A DNA stretch of 10,876 nucleotides from an uncultured Pseudomonadota bacterium (GCA_903953455.1 CAJBJW010000371.1:1-10876), one strand, 5' to 3'; shown: positions 1-7,476, counted from the first letter of the stretch. Notes: generated by a model not told the origin, from the sequence alone. Numbers and translations: made by a program.

Positions 1-263
1 GCAGAAATTACACGACTTCCAAGCCATGCAGTATTTCCAGCGTTTGCACCAGAGGTGCCAGTAGTGATAACACTACATACCTTACCAGTTTCATCGACAT
101 AGGTGACCCACATATTTAAACCGTAACCGCCGGTTTTTTGTGTGGCTGCAAATTTAGCAGCATCAGATAATTTAGATGTAACGTTAGGCAGACATCCAGC
201 CGCAAAAGCACTTACAGAACTCATTGCGCCGATAACTGCTAAAGTTGTTATAATTTTTTTCAT
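1..263 (-). CDS. Secreted GlcG/HbpS-like (heme-binding protein family, DUF336) protein, 3' end beyond the window
   Basis: This gene starts at 263 and runs off the left edge, so only the first 87 residues are visible. A typical Sec signal peptide is seen: MKKIITTLAVIGAMSSVSAFA, with cleavage likely after residue 21 or 22. The mature part has a stretch reading 'NMWVTYVDETGKVCSVITTG' and then 'AWLGSRVISA'. The second motif resembles the 'PGSR-I-A-KA-TA-A-S' signature of secreted GlcG/HbpS-type proteins, which are annotated as heme-binding. Two cysteines (residues 24 and 63) could form a periplasmic disulfide. The start is well supported by a GAGGA ribosome binding site and an upstream promoter. 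Family assignment is from recalled motif similarity. Ligand and role are not known, and the missing C-terminus prevents a firmer call. Confidence 0.7.
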   Translation of the reverse strand, partial: MKKIITTLAVIGAMSSVSAFAAGCLPNVTSKLSDAAKFAATQKTGGYGLNMWVTYVDETGKVCSVITTGTSGANAGNTAWLGSRVIS

Positions 264-271
264 GATTTATA

Positions 272-277
272 TTCCTC
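272..277 (-). promoter_or_regulatory. Ribosome binding site of the GlcG-like gene
   Basis: Read on the minus strand this is GAGGAA, about 8 bases before the ATG at 263. It is one of the strongest Shine-Dalgarno matches in the window and fixes that start. Confidence 0.75.
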
Positions 278-376
278 GAATAATGATAAAAATAGCTTAA
301 ATTTCATCAGATTCAATTTCTTTTGTATTTAAGCGCCAATTCCACTACATTAAAATAAGTAAGTGAAACTAGTTGG

Positions 377-406
377 ATTATAAAATTATTTGAGATCATT
401 TTTCAA
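377..406 (-). promoter_or_regulatory. Candidate sigma-70 promoter for the GlcG-like gene
   Basis: On the minus strand a -35 element TTGAAA (401-406) is separated by 18 bases from a perfect -10 TATAAT (377-382). Transcription would begin near 370, giving a leader of roughly 107 bases. The promoter lies between the ilvA stop and this gene, which suggests the gene is transcribed independently of ilvA. No GC-rich hairpin with a T tract that could terminate ilvA is visible in 264-426. Confidence 0.6.
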
Positions 407-426
407 ATTACTGTAATATTTTTATG

Positions 427-1953
427 CTATATGCTTCGTCCGCCAGAGAATAAACAGTAGGCTGGATTGTCACTTTCTTCATGGAAATTAAAGCCTAAAG
501 CATTTAAACAAGCATGAAAATCTTTTTGTTGTTCATGCTCCATTTGTAGGCCAATTAAGACCTTTCCAAATGCGGCACCATGATTTCGGTAATGGAACAA
601 ACTTATATTCCAGCGTCCACCTAATTCGGTTAAAAAACTCAGTAACGCGCTTGGACGTTCAGGAAATTCAACACTGTAAATCACTTCATTTAAAGCGTGA
701 GGCGTATGCCCTCCCACCATATAACGAATATGTTCTTTTGCTAAATCATTAGCGGTCATATCAACAACACTAAAATCATTCGCCTGTAAATGTGTAATTA
801 ACGTAGCGCGATCACTGAGTAGGCCACTACTTGAAATACCAACAAACACATGAGCCTGCGTGGCATCGAAATAGCGATAATTAAATTCAGTAATATTACG
901 CCCATCTAGAAGCTGACAAAACCTAAGAAAGCTACCAGCCACTTCAGGAATTGTCACCGCAAGTAAGATTTCACGATGTTCACCGACTTGAGCACGTTCA
1001 GCGACATAACGCAAACGGTCAAAATTCATATTCGCGCCACTATCAATGGCAACAAACGTTTGATTGACGATGGCATTTTCCTGCGCATATTTTTTTAAAC
1101 CAGCAATGGCTAATGCACCTGCCGGTTCAGCAATAGAGCGTGTATCATCAAAAACATCTTTGATGGCTGCGCAAATTTCGTCTGTGCTAACGGTTATGAT
1201 TTCATCGACATATTTTTGCGCCAGCGCAAAAGGAATAGCGCCCACTTGTTTCACGGCAACGCCATCGGCAAATAACCCTACTTGATCTAGAATAACGCGC
1301 TCACCGGCTTTTAATGCCTGATTTAAACAATCTGAATCTTCTGGTTCAACACCGATAATTTTAATATCTGGACGTACAAATTTCGCGTAAACCGCAACAC
1401 CAGCGATTAATCCACCTCCGCCAACAGGAACAAAAATCGCATCTAAATGCCCAGTGTGTTGACGTAGAATTTCCATTGCTACGGTGCCTTGTCCTGCAAT
1501 GACGTCTTCATCATCATAAGGATGAATAAAAACGCGCCCGAGTGTTTTTGCCATTTCTGACGCATAGGCGTAAGCCTCGCTGTAAGAATCACCAAATGAC
1601 AGAATATCTGCGCCCATGGCTTTAACAGACTGACTTTTAATTTCCGGTGTGGTGGTTGGCATCACAATCAATGCACAAATGCCTAATTTTTGAGCCGCTA
1701 AAGCAACACCTTGTGCGTGATTGCCCGCCGAAGCAGCAATGACACCGCGTGTTTTTTCTTCTTGGCTTAGTAGCGCCATTTTGTTGTACGCGCCACGTAA
1801 TTTAAATGAGAAAACAGATTGCAGGTCTTCGCGTTTTAACAATACATGATTTTGTGTGCGCTTAGATAAACTACGTGCATAGTCGAGTGGCGTTTCGATG
1901 GCCACGTCATAAACACTTGCGCGTAATATTTTTTCAATATAGCGTAAAGGCAT
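427..1953 (-). CDS. ilvA: Threonine ammonia-lyase, biosynthetic (threonine deaminase)
   Basis: This cytoplasmic PLP enzyme converts L-threonine to 2-oxobutanoate and ammonia, the first committed step of isoleucine synthesis. At 508 residues it is close to the E. coli IlvA length (514). The PLP-binding lysine is K51 in SFKLRGA. The substrate loop SAGNHAQG is at 75-82 and the phosphate-binding glycine run GGGG at 182-185. Two C-terminal ACT-like regulatory segments are visible at about 331-400 and 427-500, so this is the allosteric biosynthetic form rather than the short catabolic TdcB. All expected catalytic motifs are intact. The start at MPLRYIEKIL fits family N-termini, though the Shine-Dalgarno is weak. 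It lies 47 bp downstream of bamD on the same strand with no evident terminator between them, so co-transcription is possible. Confidence 0.97.
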   Translation of the reverse strand: MPLRYIEKILRASVYDVAIETPLDYARSLSKRTQNHVLLKREDLQSVFSFKLRGAYNKMALLSQEEKTRGVIAASAGNHAQGVALAAQKLGICALIVMPTTTPEIKSQSVKAMGADILSFGDSYSEAYAYASEMAKTLGRVFIHPYDDEDVIAGQGTVAMEILRQHTGHLDAIFVPVGGGGLIAGVAVYAKFVRPDIKIIGVEPEDSDCLNQALKAGERVILDQVGLFADGVAVKQVGAIPFALAQKYVDEIITVSTDEICAAIKDVFDDTRSIAEPAGALAIAGLKKYAQENAIVNQTFVAIDSGANMNFDRLRYVAERAQVGEHREILLAVTIPEVAGSFLRFCQLLDGRNITEFNYRYFDATQAHVFVGISSSGLLSDRATLITHLQANDFSVVDMTANDLAKEHIRYMVGGHTPHALNEVIYSVEFPERPSALLSFLTELGGRWNISLFHYRNHGAAFGKVLIGLQMEHEQQKDFHACLNALGFNFHEESDNPAYCLFSGGRSI

Positions 1954-2000
1954 AGGGTTTAATTCTTTGAAAAAGAGCGGGTTAAAATAACATCAATATT

Positions 2001-2831
2001 TTATTTATCAAGCCCAATAAAATCCCATATTTGATGCGAAATGGTGACATTAGTCGAATCAATTTCAGGCGCACCATTTGGGTAATTTTGCTCGTAAACG
2101 CGCTTTGCATCTTTGGCGAGTTGCGGCATATTGAGTTGCGTGTAGGACTCTTGCAAAATTTCAAGCGCTTGCGGCACAGCAATCGTGCGATCATATTTAT
2201 CAATAACCGTATTTGCGCGATTTGCTGCGGCAATGTAGGCACCGCGTTTCATGTAATAGCGTGCAATATTAATTTCGTGCATCGCTAAGTTATTTCTTAA
2301 CGAAACGGTACGTTGCTGAGAGTCGGCAACATAATGACTTTGCGGAAAACGGCGCATTAATTCAGCAAAATTTTCTAGTGCATCGTTTGCGAAGGCTTGA
2401 TCACGCTGAGAGGTATCTGTTGGCAAAAAGCGATCAATAAAACTAATGCCACGATTGTAATTGATAAGGCCTTTTAGGTAGTATGCATAATCAACGTGCA
2501 TATCGCGCGGATAGGTTTTAATAAAACGATCTGCTGCCGCTAATGCAGCCTCTGCATCATTATTTTTATAATAAGCGTAGGCGCTGTCGAGTTGCGTTTG
2601 TGGCGCGGCATTATCAAAGGGATAGCGTGCTTCTAGTGCCTCATAGTACTTAATAGCTTTATCATAATTACTGCCTTCAATAGCTTCCTTTGCATTGGTT
2701 CGGAACTTTTCTGCGCTCCATCCCGTATAATCTTCATCAGATGAGCTGCTGTCACCAAAACTTTTTAGAGTTTCACAGCCTGTTAAAGCCGACAGCGAAA
2801 GAATTAACAAACAAGCGACGCGAAATTTCAT
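2001..2831 (-). CDS. bamD: Outer membrane protein assembly factor BamD (TPR-type lipoprotein)
   Basis: BamD is an essential lipoprotein of the BAM complex, which folds beta-barrel proteins into the outer membrane. From the chosen start the protein has 276 residues. It begins with a lipoprotein signal peptide (MKFRVACLLILSLSALTGC) whose lipobox LTGC puts the lipidated cysteine at residue 19. The body is TPR-like helical repeats, e.g. 'NYDKAIKYYEALEARYPF' near 55-72 and further units to about 255. E. coli BamD is 245 residues, so the C-terminus is somewhat longer here. An in-frame ATG at 2846 would add five uncharged residues before the MKFR start. I preferred 2831 because it gives a canonical lipoprotein leader, but neither start has a clear Shine-Dalgarno. 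The gene diverges from rluD, as yfiO and rluD do in E. coli. Confidence 0.95.
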   Translation of the reverse strand: MKFRVACLLILSLSALTGCETLKSFGDSSSSDEDYTGWSAEKFRTNAKEAIEGSNYDKAIKYYEALEARYPFDNAAPQTQLDSAYAYYKNNDAEAALAAADRFIKTYPRDMHVDYAYYLKGLINYNRGISFIDRFLPTDTSQRDQAFANDALENFAELMRRFPQSHYVADSQQRTVSLRNNLAMHEINIARYYMKRGAYIAAANRANTVIDKYDRTIAVPQALEILQESYTQLNMPQLAKDAKRVYEQNYPNGAPEIDSTNVTISHQIWDFIGLDK

Positions 2832-2882
2832 TAGAATAGAGTACATTTATGTGAGATTTTAAATGGCTTATGCCAAAAAATA

Positions 2883-2909
2883 GACTTTACCCCTAAAAAC
2901 GGGGAAGTC
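2883..2909. repeat. Inverted repeat in the bamD/rluD divergent promoter region
   Basis: The arms are GACTT (2883-2887) plus CCCC (2890-2893) and GGGG (2901-2904) plus AAGTC (2905-2909). They form a 9-bp stem with a two-base bulge and a seven-base A-rich loop. It sits between the bamD start (2831) and the rluD start (2965), so it could be an operator for either gene or a leader hairpin. A TATAAC at 2930-2935 is a possible rluD -10, but no convincing -35 accompanies it. There is no T tract, so it is not an intrinsic terminator. Confidence 0.45.
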
Positions 2910-2964
2910 AGCGAATTTATTGGTGTGAGTATAACTGAACAATGGGTTACACGAAATAGGTGTT

Positions 2965-3915
2965 ATGACAGATTTAACAATAGAAGTTCCTCTTGATATG
3001 GCAGGCATGCGTTTAGATCAAGCCTTAGCAGAATTATTTAGCGATTATTCGCGTAGTAAACTCCAAACGTGGGTCAAAGCAGGACGCGTGCAAGTTAATG
3101 GTAAAAGCTTAAAACCCAAAGATAAACTTGAAGGTGGGGAGTTCATTACACTTGATGCAGAACCAGAAGTCGTGATTGATGCAAAACCTGAAAATATTCC
3201 TTTAGATATTATTTATGAAGATGACCATATCCTCATTTTAAATAAGCCAGCGGGATTGGTTGTTCATCCTGCCATCGGGAACTGGAGTGGAACGCTTTTG
3301 AATGCGCTTTTGCATCATGCACCACTGCTTGAAACATTGCCACGCGCTGGCATTGTGCATCGTATTGATAAAGATACCAGCGGCCTACTGATGGTAGCAA
3401 AAACGCTCCAAGCGCATAACCATTTAACCGAGCAACTCCAAGCGCGTGAAATTCATCGTGAATATCAAGCGGTTACCCATAATCGCATGATTGCAGGCGG
3501 GACGATTGACGAACCCATTGGCCGGCATCCAACGGATAGATTGCGTTACGCTGTGCGTGATAATGGAAAAGAAGCGGTTACGCATTATCGCGTCATCACC
3601 CGTTTTAAGCGCCACACGCATATTCAAGTGAAACTGGAAACCGGCCGCACCCATCAAATCCGTGTGCACATGGCACATGTTCGATTCCCATTACTGGGCG
3701 ACCAATTATATAGCGGACGTTTTCAGTTGCCTGCGGATTGCAGTGAAGAATTTGAGAAAGTACTGCGTTCATTTAAGCGTCAAGCGTTGCACGCAGCAAA
3801 ACTCGGTTTAATTCATCCTGCGACAGATGAATATATGGAGTGGGAGCAGCCACTACCCGCAGATATGGTAAATTTACTCGCAGCACTTGCGCAAAACGAT
3901 GAAGAGCAACGTTAA
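2965..3915 (+). CDS. rluD: 23S rRNA pseudouridine synthase RluD (1911/1915/1917)
   Basis: RluD isomerises uridines in helix 69 of 23S rRNA and is needed for normal ribosome assembly and function. The 316 residues show an N-terminal S4 RNA-binding domain at about 15-65 (RLDQALAEL, then VKAGRVQVNGK). The RluA-type catalytic domain follows. Its active-site motif is HRIDKDTSG with catalytic aspartate D135; family members usually read HRLD, so the Ile is a conservative change. The second signature, GRTHQIRVHMAH, is at 227-238. Length matches E. coli RluD (326). RluC also has an S4 domain, but the bamD and pgeF neighbours favour RluD. The ATG at 2965 has a modest AGG a few bases upstream. The 3' end overlaps pgeF, indicating an operon. 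Confidence 0.95.
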   Translation: MTDLTIEVPLDMAGMRLDQALAELFSDYSRSKLQTWVKAGRVQVNGKSLKPKDKLEGGEFITLDAEPEVVIDAKPENIPLDIIYEDDHILILNKPAGLVVHPAIGNWSGTLLNALLHHAPLLETLPRAGIVHRIDKDTSGLLMVAKTLQAHNHLTEQLQAREIHREYQAVTHNRMIAGGTIDEPIGRHPTDRLRYAVRDNGKEAVTHYRVITRFKRHTHIQVKLETGRTHQIRVHMAHVRFPLLGDQLYSGRFQLPADCSEEFEKVLRSFKRQALHAAKLGLIHPATDEYMEWEQPLPADMVNLLAALAQNDEEQR

Positions 3916-4657
3916 TTCATCGGCATTGATACGGCCAAATTGGGACGTTCCAGGCAACGTTCATGCTGTGATGACAACGCGTCATGCGCCTTCTTTTGTG
4001 AATAATGCGGTGGCGCGTAGTGCGTATGGCGATTTTAATCTTGCCACGCATGTGGGAGATAATTTAACGCAGGTTCAAAAAAATCGACAACTGCTTGTTG
4101 ACGCATTAAAGTTGCCTACGCCCCCTATTTGGCTTGAGCAGGTTCATAGTAATACGATTGTGAAAGCTGAAATAAACTCACTTAATTCCAACGCTGACGC
4201 AAGTTTCAGCACTGAAAAAAATGCAGTGTGCGTGGTGATGACGGCTGATTGTTTGCCTGTGCTTATCTGTTCAGCGGATGGTCAAAAAATTGCGGCAATT
4301 CACGCAGGATGGCGTGGATTAGCGAGTGGCATTATTACCCGGTCAATTAAAACATTAGGAACAAAAGACGTGGTGGTTTGGCTTGGCGCGGCAATAGGTA
4401 AACAATGTTTTGAAGTCGGTGATGATGTACATGATATTTTCATTCAAAAATCCATTGATTATGCAACAGCTTTTCAATCAAACGAATCTAAATGGTTGGC
4501 CGATATTTATCAACTTGCCCGCGTGGAACTTGCACAATTAGGTATATTTAATGTGTATGGTGGTGAATTCTGCACAATGAGCGATGAAGATAGATTTTAT
4601 TCGTATCGGCGCGATACAAATACTGGGCGCATGGCAACGCTGATTTGGCGTACATAG
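3899..4657 (+). CDS. pgeF: Peptidoglycan editing factor PgeF / YfiH (LACC1-family multicopper-like enzyme)
   Basis: YfiH/PgeF proteins (Cu-oxidase_4, LACC1-like fold) in E. coli prevent misincorporation of L-serine in place of L-alanine in peptidoglycan stems; related proteins act on purine nucleosides. With the start at 3899 the protein has 252 residues. The catalytic His-Cys-His set is visible: H83 in LEQVHSN, C118 in MTADCLPVL and H135 in IHAGWRGL. The C-terminal signature CTMSDEDRFYSYRRD is also present. An in-frame TTG at 3887 would add four residues. A later TTG at 3926 lies nearer the usual family N-terminus (IRPNWDVPGNVHAVMTTR). ATG at 3899 was preferred as the first ATG, giving a 17-bp overlap with rluD and probable translational coupling. 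No good Shine-Dalgarno is visible. In E. coli clpB follows; here the next stretch is gene-free. Confidence 0.93.
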   Translation: MKSNVNSSALIRPNWDVPGNVHAVMTTRHAPSFVNNAVARSAYGDFNLATHVGDNLTQVQKNRQLLVDALKLPTPPIWLEQVHSNTIVKAEINSLNSNADASFSTEKNAVCVVMTADCLPVLICSADGQKIAAIHAGWRGLASGIITRSIKTLGTKDVVVWLGAAIGKQCFEVGDDVHDIFIQKSIDYATAFQSNESKWLADIYQLARVELAQLGIFNVYGGEFCTMSDEDRFYSYRRDTNTGRMATLIWRT

Positions 4658-4760
4658 AAAGCGCTACATGGCTAATTAAAGACGTAATCCATTTACGATC
4701 AAAGTGTTTTATAACCGAAAACGCCGGCATTCCGCTAATAATCAAATGTCGCCTGCTAAC

Positions 4761-4776
4761 TTCGAATCTTTTCGAA
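4761..4776. repeat. Short inverted repeat TTCGAA-TCTT-TTCGAA
   Basis: Two copies of the palindrome TTCGAA flank a four-base spacer about 100 bp after the pgeF stop. It could form a small hairpin in the pgeF transcript. It is too AT-rich and too distant from the stop to call a terminator with confidence, although a loose TTAACTTTTCT follows it. Confidence 0.35.
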
Positions 4777-4803
4777 ATGTTGCTTAACTTTTCTGTCCTG
4801 TTT

Positions 4804-4815
4804 TCTGTTAACAGA
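4804..4815. repeat. Perfect 12-bp palindrome TCTGTTAACAGA
   Basis: This uninterrupted 12-bp dyad lies in the gene-free region, about 50 bp before the first DnaA-like box. It has the form of a protein-binding operator. No regulator is evident in the window. Confidence 0.45.
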
Positions 4816-4863
4816 TCATTATGAATTTAATTTATAGAGATATATTAATCAAACGGTTAGAAG

Positions 4864-5010
4864 TTATCAACAGGCTTGAAAGTAAATTATCAACAAGTTG
4901 TGTATATTACCTAATGTTATTTACACCATAAATACAATAAGTTATTGATAATAAACAAACTAAAAATAAAATAGGCCTGTGCATAAACCTGTTCATAACC
5001 CTGTGCATAA
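4864..5010. promoter_or_regulatory. Cluster of DnaA-box-like 9-mers (possible replication-related locus)
   Basis: Measured against the consensus TTATNCACA, two boxes are exact on the minus strand: TTATGCACA at 4978-4986 and at 5002-5010. Five more have one mismatch: TTATCAACA at 4864-4872 and 4887-4895 (plus), ATATACACA at 4899-4907 (minus), TTATTTACA at 4917-4925 (plus) and TTATGAACA at 4990-4998 (minus). That is seven sites in about 150 bp, far above a random expectation of well under one under equal base use. The clustering is direct observation. A role as oriC or as a DnaA-titration or reactivation site is inference. Confidence 0.55.
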
Positions 5011-5011
5011 C
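4976..5011 (-). repeat. Three tandem 12-bp units each carrying a DnaA-like box
   Basis: The plus strand reads three consecutive 12-mers of the form CCTGTKCATAAM: CCTGTGCATAAA, CCTGTTCATAAC and CCTGTGCATAAC. The middle unit has the one-base change that spoils the DnaA consensus. The 12-bp period, close to one helical turn, would place bound proteins on nearly the same face of the DNA. An A/T run follows immediately to the right. Confidence 0.8.
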
Positions 5012-5091
5012 TTTTATTTTTTCAAAAAAATAGATACAAATTATGAAGGTAGAGCATTCGATATACGCGAAACACGTAATCTACTCTCATT

Positions 5092-5712
5092 CTATTTAGC
5101 TTGAAGTTTCTGCTTGCTTAGCTTATCTTCATATTCTTGTGCAATACCTTCCATTTCCACACTTTTAAACTGAAATATAGGATCAGATTTTAAGAGACTA
5201 TCCATCACACCTTTATTTTCATAAGTGTTTAGTATTTCCTTACCCGCTTCAAACAATTTAATATTTTTTTCTTCACATGTTTGTAATTGCGCTTCGGTTT
5301 GTTTATGACTACTTTCCAGATTTACATGTAGTACACTCAATTCATTTTTAGATTTATTGAGTGCATTATACTTTTCTATTACGTCCATCAATTTAGCGTG
5401 CGTTTGTTGCAATGTATTGCTAACGTTAGCATTACTGCTTTTTTGGGCAGTTAACTCATTATTCACTCGCTGTTCATCCGACGTTTTTGTCGCCACTTCT
5501 TTTTTTAGCTGTTCAATGTCTGCACTCAGCTTGTCTTTTTCGGTTTTAATTAAGTCACGTTCTGAATTGGCTGCTTTTACCATCGCTTGTAATTTAGCAA
5601 GTGCTTTGGTATTAGCATCGGCAGCAGGTCGATTCTCAGCCTTCGTGTTTACCGACATCAAACTGACGATTAAAATCAAAGACCAAGATCCGAACTTGAT
5701 AAATTTTTTCAT
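5092..5712 (-). CDS. Secreted periplasmic coiled-coil protein, last gene of the Ton-like operon
   Basis: Function is not recognised. The 206-residue product has a Sec signal peptide (MKKFIKFGSWSLILIVSLMS, cleavage likely after TKA at residue 25). A long charged heptad-rich region at about 34-160 predicts an extended coiled coil, with a single cysteine at 146. The C-terminal part ('FEAGKEILNTYENKGV', then 'VEMEGIAQEYEDKL') looks like a distinct conserved tail. The ATG at 5712 was chosen over 5748 because it directly precedes the signal peptide, has AAAGAG about 9 bases upstream and avoids overlapping the porin. The gap to the porin stop is 13 bp and the ribosome binding site touches that stop, so translational coupling is likely. 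A periplasmic spacer, scaffold or partner of TonB or the porin is a guess from context. Confidence 0.85.
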   Translation of the reverse strand: MKKFIKFGSWSLILIVSLMSVNTKAENRPAADANTKALAKLQAMVKAANSERDLIKTEKDKLSADIEQLKKEVATKTSDEQRVNNELTAQKSSNANVSNTLQQTHAKLMDVIEKYNALNKSKNELSVLHVNLESSHKQTEAQLQTCEEKNIKLFEAGKEILNTYENKGVMDSLLKSDPIFQFKSVEMEGIAQEYEDKLSKQKLQAK

Positions 5713-5725
5713 ATCAAATACTCTT

Positions 5726-7465
5726 TTAGAATTTTGTATTAATGTCAAACAGAATCACATCAACACCATAATTTGGCCCCATTATCATATCTCCACTTAA
5801 CCATCTACCCGTTATCCAGACATTTTTTATTAAACCGTAATTACCACCAACTACCCAACCTTTAACGTTGGTACTCGCCAAATTATTGCCACCACCTGGA
5901 TGGAAGTTAGAATCAGTATAAGCATCTAGCACAGCATCACTACCTACATATTTATACAATGAAAATACATTCCAGTGTCCAGCCACATCGAATTTACTCC
6001 AGCCAAAATCCGCTCTTACTTGCCATGCATCAGTGCCTGCGGAGTCAAGTGCGTTTGTTAACGCACCGCCCGTCACAATTTGATTAGCCATCCCAGGATA
6101 CCGACTTCTAATATCGTTGGCACTAAAACCAATGTTTTTAGCATAATCGGCGCTGAATTTGAGATGATAAGGTGCAAATAACGCTAAATCATAGACGCCA
6201 TTAAAATTAAGAATTTGGTACTTTGACGCTAAACCATAAAGTGAACCCGTCGCTGTATTAGACACCGCTAAAAGCGAATTGCCATATTGCATAAATTGGG
6301 GGGCAGACTGAATAACTTCTGCAGAGGAGTTACAAGCACTCGTTCTACAAGTATCTATTAGCGGATCGACTTTTGCCGTCGTATTATGATAATCATAAAT
6401 TGCGGCACCCAGTTGTAATGAGTCTTGATTATCAAATCCCCAATCTAAGCCTGCCTGACCACCAATCATCCATTTATCACGCGTACTCAAACCTCGAGAA
6501 GCTTGCAATGGAAACATACCCGCTGTGGCAAAAACGGTTGGACCCTTACTCGTATTGCCAAATTCCTTATCAAACAAATGATGCCTCATCGTACCCATAA
6601 CACCTTCAAATGATAAATCATTATCCCATACCATTTCACTGCCACCCGTAAAGAAAGGATTCGGTGTTCGTCCACCCATGACGGTTAACCAATTGAAATG
6701 ATCATCATCTACGGCGTTATAGCGTAAAAAGGCACGATCAACATCAAACTCATATCTACGTCCGGTATTTCCCAAAGTTTGATTAACCGATACTGGATTG
6801 GAAATATCTCCAGTTGCAAGACGCATCCCCCCGTCCACACCGTCAGTAATTTTTGCATCAATCCCAAGGCGGACTCTTACCCGACCTTGACTTCTCCCTT
6901 CGGTAGTATTGACAAATTGATCTTGATTATTTAGGTTGCCATTATTAGAGTTAATTGCAGAAAAATCAGGATAGGACCCAATAGGGGCATTATTTGACGC
7001 CATAAAACTTGATTGGCCTCTTAATCGAATGTCACCCGATAATTTAAAGCGGTTAACCCATTCAGGTAAAGCACCAGGTAAACCCCATTGTTCTTTTTTG
7101 GCTTTTTGCATGACATCACCAACGACTTCTTCACGCAACTCACTACGCACTTGTTGGCGAATCTGATCTTTTACAAAATCAGGTACATAAGAAACACGCA
7201 CTTCATCCGCCGGCACTACTTCTTTGACGACTTTTTCTGGGGGCGCAGCTGATTTTGCAGACGCGACCTGCTGATCAGCATCTGCTTCGGCTTGTTTAAT
7301 CATTTCATTAGCGGTCTTATCGGATAACACGCCCTGCTTAACTAATTGTTTAATTAAATTAGTCGTAGTATTGCGTAATTTGAGCAATTCCTCTTTTTCA
7401 TCCGCATGTGATAACTCAGCCGCGCATAATAATGCTAAAGCAAGTAGCGGTTTCTTGTGGTTCAT
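5726..7465 (-). CDS. Outer-membrane porin-like beta-barrel protein (putative porin, Porin_5 type)
   Basis: The 579-residue protein has a signal peptide (MNHKKPLLALALLCAAELSHA, cleavage after residue 21). A periplasmic helical segment follows at about 23-65, then an Ala/Pro/Lys linker and a motif 'DEVRVSYVPDFVKDQIRQQV' starting at residue 88. From about 135 ('WVNRFKLSGDIRLRGQ') it continues as alternating hydrophobic/aromatic beta strands to the end. The last residue is phenylalanine (VILFDINTKF), the usual C-terminal signal for BAM insertion. One loop has a likely disulfide (TCRTSAC). Layout and motif resemble the putative-porin family recalled as Porin_5. No TonB-dependent-receptor plug is present. 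It follows tonB in the operon, so it may be the outer-membrane partner of that TonB. The start has an AGGAA ribosome binding site. Substrate unknown. Confidence 0.85.
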   Translation of the reverse strand: MNHKKPLLALALLCAAELSHADEKEELLKLRNTTTNLIKQLVKQGVLSDKTANEMIKQAEADADQQVASAKSAAPPEKVVKEVVPADEVRVSYVPDFVKDQIRQQVRSELREEVVGDVMQKAKKEQWGLPGALPEWVNRFKLSGDIRLRGQSSFMASNNAPIGSYPDFSAINSNNGNLNNQDQFVNTTEGRSQGRVRVRLGIDAKITDGVDGGMRLATGDISNPVSVNQTLGNTGRRYEFDVDRAFLRYNAVDDDHFNWLTVMGGRTPNPFFTGGSEMVWDNDLSFEGVMGTMRHHLFDKEFGNTSKGPTVFATAGMFPLQASRGLSTRDKWMIGGQAGLDWGFDNQDSLQLGAAIYDYHNTTAKVDPLIDTCRTSACNSSAEVIQSAPQFMQYGNSLLAVSNTATGSLYGLASKYQILNFNGVYDLALFAPYHLKFSADYAKNIGFSANDIRSRYPGMANQIVTGGALTNALDSAGTDAWQVRADFGWSKFDVAGHWNVFSLYKYVGSDAVLDAYTDSNFHPGGGNNLASTNVKGWVVGGNYGLIKNVWITGRWLSGDMIMGPNYGVDVILFDINTKF

Positions 7466-7471
7466 AACTAG

Positions 7472-7476
7472 TTCCT
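7472..7476 (-). promoter_or_regulatory. Ribosome binding site of the porin gene
   Basis: AGGAA on the minus strand lies 6 bases before the ATG at 7465. The bases just upstream in the mRNA read ATGGGC, which can pair with an upstream GCCCAT (see the repeat at 7502-7547). Access to this site could therefore be controlled by RNA structure. Confidence 0.65.

Larger units (their letters stand above)
4658..5091. other. 434-bp AT-rich gene-free region between convergent genes
   Basis: No convincing coding region, tRNA or strong intrinsic terminator is seen. The left third has short inverted repeats at 4761-4776 and 4804-4815. The centre and right (4864-5011) are packed with DnaA-box-like 9-mers in a strongly AT-rich background, followed by an A/T run around 5012-5035. 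The region lies between pgeF (plus) and the coiled-coil gene (minus), both of which end at it. Promoter function for either neighbour is therefore not expected, which makes the dense motif content stand out. Confidence 0.7.

Noticed and set aside
3887..3898. Upstream TTG start for pgeF adding four residues
   Set aside because: It has no ribosome binding site and would lengthen an N-terminus that already exceeds the usual family start; the ATG at 3899 is simpler.
4900..4926. Near-palindrome GTGTATAT ... ATTTACAC considered as a dif (XerCD) site, since genes converge on this region
   Set aside because: The arms and central spacing do not match the 11-6-11 dif layout, and the XerC/XerD core sequences are absent. 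It is better explained as two oppositely oriented DnaA-like boxes.
4976..5011. Tandem 12-mers considered as a CRISPR-like or transposon repeat
   Set aside because: Units are contiguous, too short and without spacers, and no cas or transposase gene is nearby; the DnaA-box content explains them better.
5357..5800. 147-codon plus-strand open frame opposite the coiled-coil gene
   Set aside because: It is the complement of a compositionally biased coiled-coil gene, crosses the porin/coiled-coil junction and has no ribosome binding site; the minus-strand reading has a signal peptide and operon fit.
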